Shown in pieces: positions 5,701-7,668 of a DNA stretch of 7,668 nucleotides. The notes beneath the pieces were generated by a model. The model was not told the DNA's origin. It saw only the letters and a list, made by a program, of their open reading frames with translations, and searched no databases. Origin of the DNA: Candidatus Woesearchaeota archaeon (GTDB taxonomy: Archaea > Nanobdellota > Nanobdellia > Woesearchaeales > UBA12501); assembly GCA_014729495.1 (NCBI GenBank), contig WJJV01000045.1, positions 1 through 7,668 of the forward strand, in the 5' to 3' direction. Positions within the stretch are counted from its first letter, which is position 1; every line of letters begins with the position of its first letter. A program made the position numbers and the translations under genes.

Positions 5701-6000
5701 ATGGATGAAGAATCAAAAGAGGAGAGAAGAAACAGGCTTGCTGAGAAGAGGACAGAGCTTGCTCATGAGCGGACTATCATGGCATATCTCAGGACAGCCA
5801 CCACAATAATACTCTTTGGCATAGCATTCTTCGGACTTTCAGAATATAAATGGGATTTCTTCTATTTCGCAGGATGGATGTCCATAGCAGTAGGAACAAT
5901 CTTCATAATAGTATCTTTTGAGAGGGGCATGACCCATTTCAATGAGATAAGGAAGATAACGCATTCTGTTGAGAGGATGTTCACAAGGAAGAAGGAGTGA
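5701..6000 (+). CDS. DUF202 (YidH-like) small membrane protein
   Basis: A 99-residue protein with the DUF202 signature LAHERTIMAYLRTA (20-33), lying just before and into the first membrane segment. Two hydrophobic segments follow (about 31-48 and 53-73), joined by a short loop with aromatic residues (EYKWDFFYF). The N-terminus is charged and cytoplasmic by the positive-inside rule; the C-terminus (74-99) is also charged and basic, so both ends should face the cytoplasm. The length matches the family. Function of the family is not established. The gene has its own TATA-like box and converges with the YchF-like gene, with only 30 bp between the two stops. Confidence 0.85.
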   Translation: MDEESKEERRNRLAEKRTELAHERTIMAYLRTATTIILFGIAFFGLSEYKWDFFYFAGWMSIAVGTIFIIVSFERGMTHFNEIRKITHSVERMFTRKKE

Positions 6001-6030
6001 TGATGTATATTATGATTGTCGCTCAGATTT

Positions 6031-7236
6031 CTATTTCCCTGCAATGATCTCAACAACATCCCCCTGCCTGAGCTTGTGTTCCTTGCCAACTGTCTTCTTT
6101 GTCTTTACATCAATGGCCCTGATGAAGTTCCTGCCGAAATCTGTATGGAGTGTGTAGGCAAAGTCAAGCGCTGTTGAATCAGGAGGAAGAAGGAAGCAGT
6201 CAGGCAGAACATTGCCGTGCTGGTCCTCAAGCTTGTTCACTCCGCCTGGAAAGACAGGGAAGTATCCGAGAAGATCAAGCACAGCTGTGTTAAGCACATG
6301 CTGCACTCCAGTGCCATATTCCTGATTCTTTTCAAGGATGTTTATCCTGATGAACTCAAGCGCCTTCTTCTGCTTTTCATTGAGCTTTGAGTCATCTTTT
6401 ATAGTGAAATCAGTATTGCCTGGAATATAATCTATTATTCCATGCTTTGCAGCCTCTTTGAGCGCAAGCTCTGATTCTGCTGAGCAGGGTATGATCTTAA
6501 GATCAGGGAACTGTTCTCTCACCTTGTCGAGCTTCTCCTTTGCTCCCGGAACATCAATCTTGTTTGCTGCAATGACCATCGGCTTTGTCTTTTTCCTTAG
6601 CTCTGTTGCAAGCTTTTTGAGGTCATCATCTGTCCATGAGATCACATTATCCTTGTTTAGCTGCATTATGTTTATTGCATCAGTTATCATCTCCTCTTTT
6701 ACCCTGAATGTTGATAGCAGTTCTGCCAGGGCTTTTGCCACATTCTGCTTCTCCTGCTGTACAGTCCTTGCGAACTTGTCCCAATGCCTCTTTATTATGC
6801 CTAAGTACCACATGTCAAGTTCTGTCTCAAGGAATTGAATGTCCTTTGCAGGATCATACGAGCCACTTTCAACAGGCTCTCCATGGGCATTGAGGCTGCC
6901 TGAGATATCAATTACATGTATGAGCACATGAGCCTGTCTCAGGTCATCAAGGAACTGGTTGCCTCTTCCCTTGCCAAGATGCGCTTCCGGCACAAGGCCT
7001 GCTACATCAATGACCTCTACTGGCACAAAGCGCTGGCCTTCAAGACAGTACCCTGTTCTTGGATTGCATTTTACTCCAAAATTCTTCTCTGCGCACTCCA
7101 CTCTGACATAGCCGACGCCTGAATTAGGTTTTATTGTGGTGAATGGATAATTGGCTATCTCAACCTCTGCAAGAGTGGCTGCCTTGAAGAATGTGCTCTT
7201 TCCAGCTGATGGCTTGCCCACTAATCCTATAATCAT
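6031..7236 (-). CDS. Obg/YchF-class GTPase, archaeal Ygr210-like, with TGS domain
   Basis: A 401-residue P-loop NTPase of the Obg superfamily. G1 is GKPSAGKST (7-15), the G2 region is NYPFTTIKPNSG (29-40), G3 is DVAG (77-80), G4 is NKID (225-228) and G5 is SAE (252-254). The Cys at 48, 57 and 64, around the G2-G3 region, match the archaeal/yeast Ygr210 branch rather than bacterial YchF. Residues about 130-215 are a helical insertion, and about 345-400 form a TGS domain ending in QGDVVEIIAGK. Length is normal for the family. Members associate with ribosomes and act in translation-related processes; exact role unknown. NKID suggests guanine specificity. The ATG at 7236 has a TATA-like box about 27 bp upstream and no Shine-Dalgarno site. 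The gene stands alone on its strand. Confidence 0.92.
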   Translation of the reverse strand: MIIGLVGKPSAGKSTFFKAATLAEVEIANYPFTTIKPNSGVGYVRVECAEKNFGVKCNPRTGYCLEGQRFVPVEVIDVAGLVPEAHLGKGRGNQFLDDLRQAHVLIHVIDISGSLNAHGEPVESGSYDPAKDIQFLETELDMWYLGIIKRHWDKFARTVQQEKQNVAKALAELLSTFRVKEEMITDAINIMQLNKDNVISWTDDDLKKLATELRKKTKPMVIAANKIDVPGAKEKLDKVREQFPDLKIIPCSAESELALKEAAKHGIIDYIPGNTDFTIKDDSKLNEKQKKALEFIRINILEKNQEYGTGVQHVLNTAVLDLLGYFPVFPGGVNKLEDQHGNVLPDCFLLPPDSTALDFAYTLHTDFGRNFIRAIDVKTKKTVGKEHKLRQGDVVEIIAGK

Positions 7237-7256
7237 GGAAAATGTAAGAAATCTGG

Positions 7257-7268
7257 AATTTATAAAAT
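7257..7268 (-). promoter_or_regulatory. TATA-like box for the YchF/Ygr210-like GTPase gene
   Basis: On the minus strand TAATTTTATAAA is centred about 27 bp before the ATG at 7236, fitting a leaderless transcript. The repeat-rich sequence beyond it is therefore upstream of the promoter and not a leader of this gene. Confidence 0.6.
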
Positions 7269-7290
7269 TATCTAAACCGCATCAGCAACA

Positions 7291-7307
7291 GAAAATCTAA
7301 GATTTTC
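7291..7307. repeat. Hairpin with TAA loop, first copy of the GAAAATC module
   Basis: GAAAATC and GATTTTC pair perfectly (7 bp) around a TAA loop; AACA (7287-7290) and TGTT (7310-7313) can extend the stem across a 2-nt bulge. The 17-nt core recurs with one change at 7419-7435. Confidence 0.6.
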
Positions 7308-7330
7308 TTTGTTACAAAAGCTTTGCATTT

Positions 7331-7388
7331 GCAACAACAACATCGGATTCATACACAGTCAAGAAGGAAATTTTCTATCTTTACGGCA
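7331..7388. repeat. 58-bp direct repeat, first copy
   Basis: Begins with GCAACAACAAC (7331-7341), then 8 variable bases, then CATACAC (7350-7356). The same order and spacing recur 58 bp later at 7389-7414. After CATACAC this copy has GAAATTTTC (7368-7376), a degenerate form of the hairpin module that is perfect in the second copy. Confidence 0.55.
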
Positions 7389-7414
7389 GCAACAACAACC
7401 CAGAACTCATACAC

Positions 7415-7439
7415 TGCTGAAAATCTGAGATTTTCAGCA
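7415..7439. repeat. 11-bp perfect hairpin with TGA loop
   Basis: TGCTGAAAATC (7415-7425) pairs with GATTTTCAGCA (7429-7439) without mismatch around a 3-nt loop. Its core is the second copy of the module at 7291-7307, with the loop changed from TAA to TGA and the stem 4 bp longer. Confidence 0.65.
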
Positions 7440-7448
7440 TATTCGTAA

Positions 7449-7481
7449 AGGGAAAAACCACACTGCGTATGGTTTTTCCCT
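7449..7481. repeat. 12-bp perfect hairpin
   Basis: AGGGAAAAACCA (7449-7460) pairs with TGGTTTTTCCCT (7470-7481) without mismatch around a 9-nt loop. It is the second branch inside the 130-bp element. It contains a T-run in either reading direction, so a role in stopping transcription is possible. Confidence 0.65.
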
Positions 7482-7539
7482 CTACACTCAGTATTCGTTC
7501 ATGTTGTTGCTGCCTGGCTAAATCCAAAAGAAAGCACCA

Positions 7540-7584
7540 CCTCGCCAACATAGCATTAGCAGCATCTTATTGGCGAGGCTAGGA
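7540..7584. repeat. Hairpin unit 1 of the 84-bp-period repeat
   Basis: CCTCGCCAA (7540-7548) pairs with TTGGCGAGG (7570-7578), 9 bp without mismatch, around a 21-nt loop containing ATTAGCAGC (7555-7563). CTAGGA follows directly. The unit is preceded by CAC and followed by an A-rich spacer of about 35 bp before unit 2. Confidence 0.6.
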
Positions 7585-7623
7585 AGAAAAACTACAAAAG
7601 AATCATCCATAAGTCTTTCGCCA

Positions 7624-7667
7624 CCTCGCTGTGGTCGGATTTGCAGCGCTTGTCAGCGAGGCTAGGA
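7624..7667. repeat. Hairpin unit 2 of the 84-bp-period repeat, at the window edge
   Basis: CCTCGCTG (7624-7631) pairs with CAGCGAGG (7654-7661), 8 bp without mismatch, around a 22-nt loop containing ATTTGCAGC (7639-7647). CTAGGA again follows directly. Compared with unit 1, both sides of the upper stem changed together and pairing was kept. The spacer after this unit lies outside the window, so more units may follow. Confidence 0.6.
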
Positions 7668-7668
7668 G

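Larger units (their letters stand above)
7385..7514. repeat. 130-bp element closed by a perfect 13-bp inverted repeat
   Basis: GGCAGCAACAACA (7385-7397) is the exact reverse complement of TGTTGTTGCTGCC (7502-7514). Between the arms lie two further strong hairpins, at 7415-7439 and 7449-7481, so a single strand would fold into a closed multi-branch shape. The left arm is part of the second copy of the 58-bp repeat. The ends resemble terminal inverted repeats, but no flanking target duplication was seen (tctttac on the left, tggctaa on the right). It is either a structured RNA or a DNA element; strand cannot be chosen from the sequence. Confidence 0.6.
7269..7668. other. Gene-free region rich in inverted and direct repeats
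   Basis: No open frame of meaningful length is seen on either strand across these 400 bases, and no tRNA or rRNA was recognised. The stretch holds at least five perfect inverted repeats with arms of 7-13 bp and two families of diverged direct repeats, listed separately. No strong TATA-like box was found to drive a transcript through it. The repeat content stands apart from the other intergenic gaps, which are mostly under 100 bp. Confidence 0.7.

Noticed and set aside
7449..7481. Terminator of a gene to the right
   Set aside because: The hairpin contains T-runs in its arms but no gene was found ending just before it on either strand inside the window, and archaeal termination relies on T-runs rather than on such stems.
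7385..7514. Insertion sequence or clear MITE
   Set aside because: There is no transposase and no target-site duplication at the ends, and one arm belongs to a local direct repeat. It is kept as an unexplained inverted-repeat element.
7285..7668. CRISPR array
   Set aside because: Repeats are only two per family, diverged, and differ in length and spacing. There is no uniform repeat-spacer pattern and no cas gene.
7538..7668. Integron attC-like sites
   Set aside because: The hairpin ends are CCTCGC/GCGAGG and lack the RYYYAAC/GTTRRRY core sites. No integrase or cassette-like genes are seen.
7237..7668. tRNA, rRNA or box C/D guide RNA
   Set aside because: No cloverleaf with a T-loop consensus was found, and no paired RTGATGA and CTGA boxes at proper spacing.

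Overview
The window looks archaeal. Six genes have a TATA-like box centred about 26-29 bp before their ATG, the arrangement of leaderless archaeal transcripts. The gene families also fit: a MCM-type AAA+ ATPase, a GTPase/DUF2073/zinc-ribbon trio, and an Obg-class GTPase of the archaeal/eukaryotic Ygr210-like type with a C-terminal TGS domain. Compact genes, several small unrecognised proteins, Lys-rich tails and heavy use of AGG/AGA and ATA codons suggest a small-genome lineage such as DPANN (for example a woesearchaeote-like organism). The lineage is inference; the archaeal assignment is firm.

Layout. Positions 1-1870 are read leftward. A putative helix-turn-helix protein (1870-1313) overlaps a PIN-domain protein (1316-612) by ATGA. 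Then comes a small tail-anchored basic coiled-coil protein (579-241) with its own promoter, followed by an unrecognised charged protein (226 to beyond the left edge) that has a good Shine-Dalgarno site. A divergent promoter region (about 1871-2008) separates this set from a rightward run: a minimal MCM-like ATPase (2009-3166), an Era-like GTPase (3250-4053), a DUF2073 protein (4055-4453), a zinc-ribbon protein (4501-4890), a TSUP/TauE-SafE-type membrane transporter (4899-5657) and a DUF202 membrane protein (5701-6000). A convergent YchF/Ygr210-like GTPase (7236-6031) follows. The last 430 bp (7237-7668) carry no gene but are dense in diverged repeats and inverted repeats.

How the parts may work together. 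The GTPase, DUF2073 and zinc-ribbon genes form a block that I recall as conserved in archaea and annotated as 'origin-associated proteins' next to orc1/cdc6 in haloarchaea. Here the block sits beside a shortened MCM paralogue, so the core of the window reads as an information-processing neighbourhood (replication, or ribosome/RNA related). The HTH-PIN pair resembles a toxin-antitoxin operon in layout, but both proteins are larger than usual for such systems.

The least explained part is 7285-7668. It holds two diverged 58-bp direct repeats, a 130-bp element closed by a perfect 13-bp inverted repeat with two internal hairpins, and two copies of an 84-bp-period hairpin unit whose stems differ by compensating changes. 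It could be a structured RNA or a DNA element, and the second unit runs to the right edge, so an array may continue outside the window.
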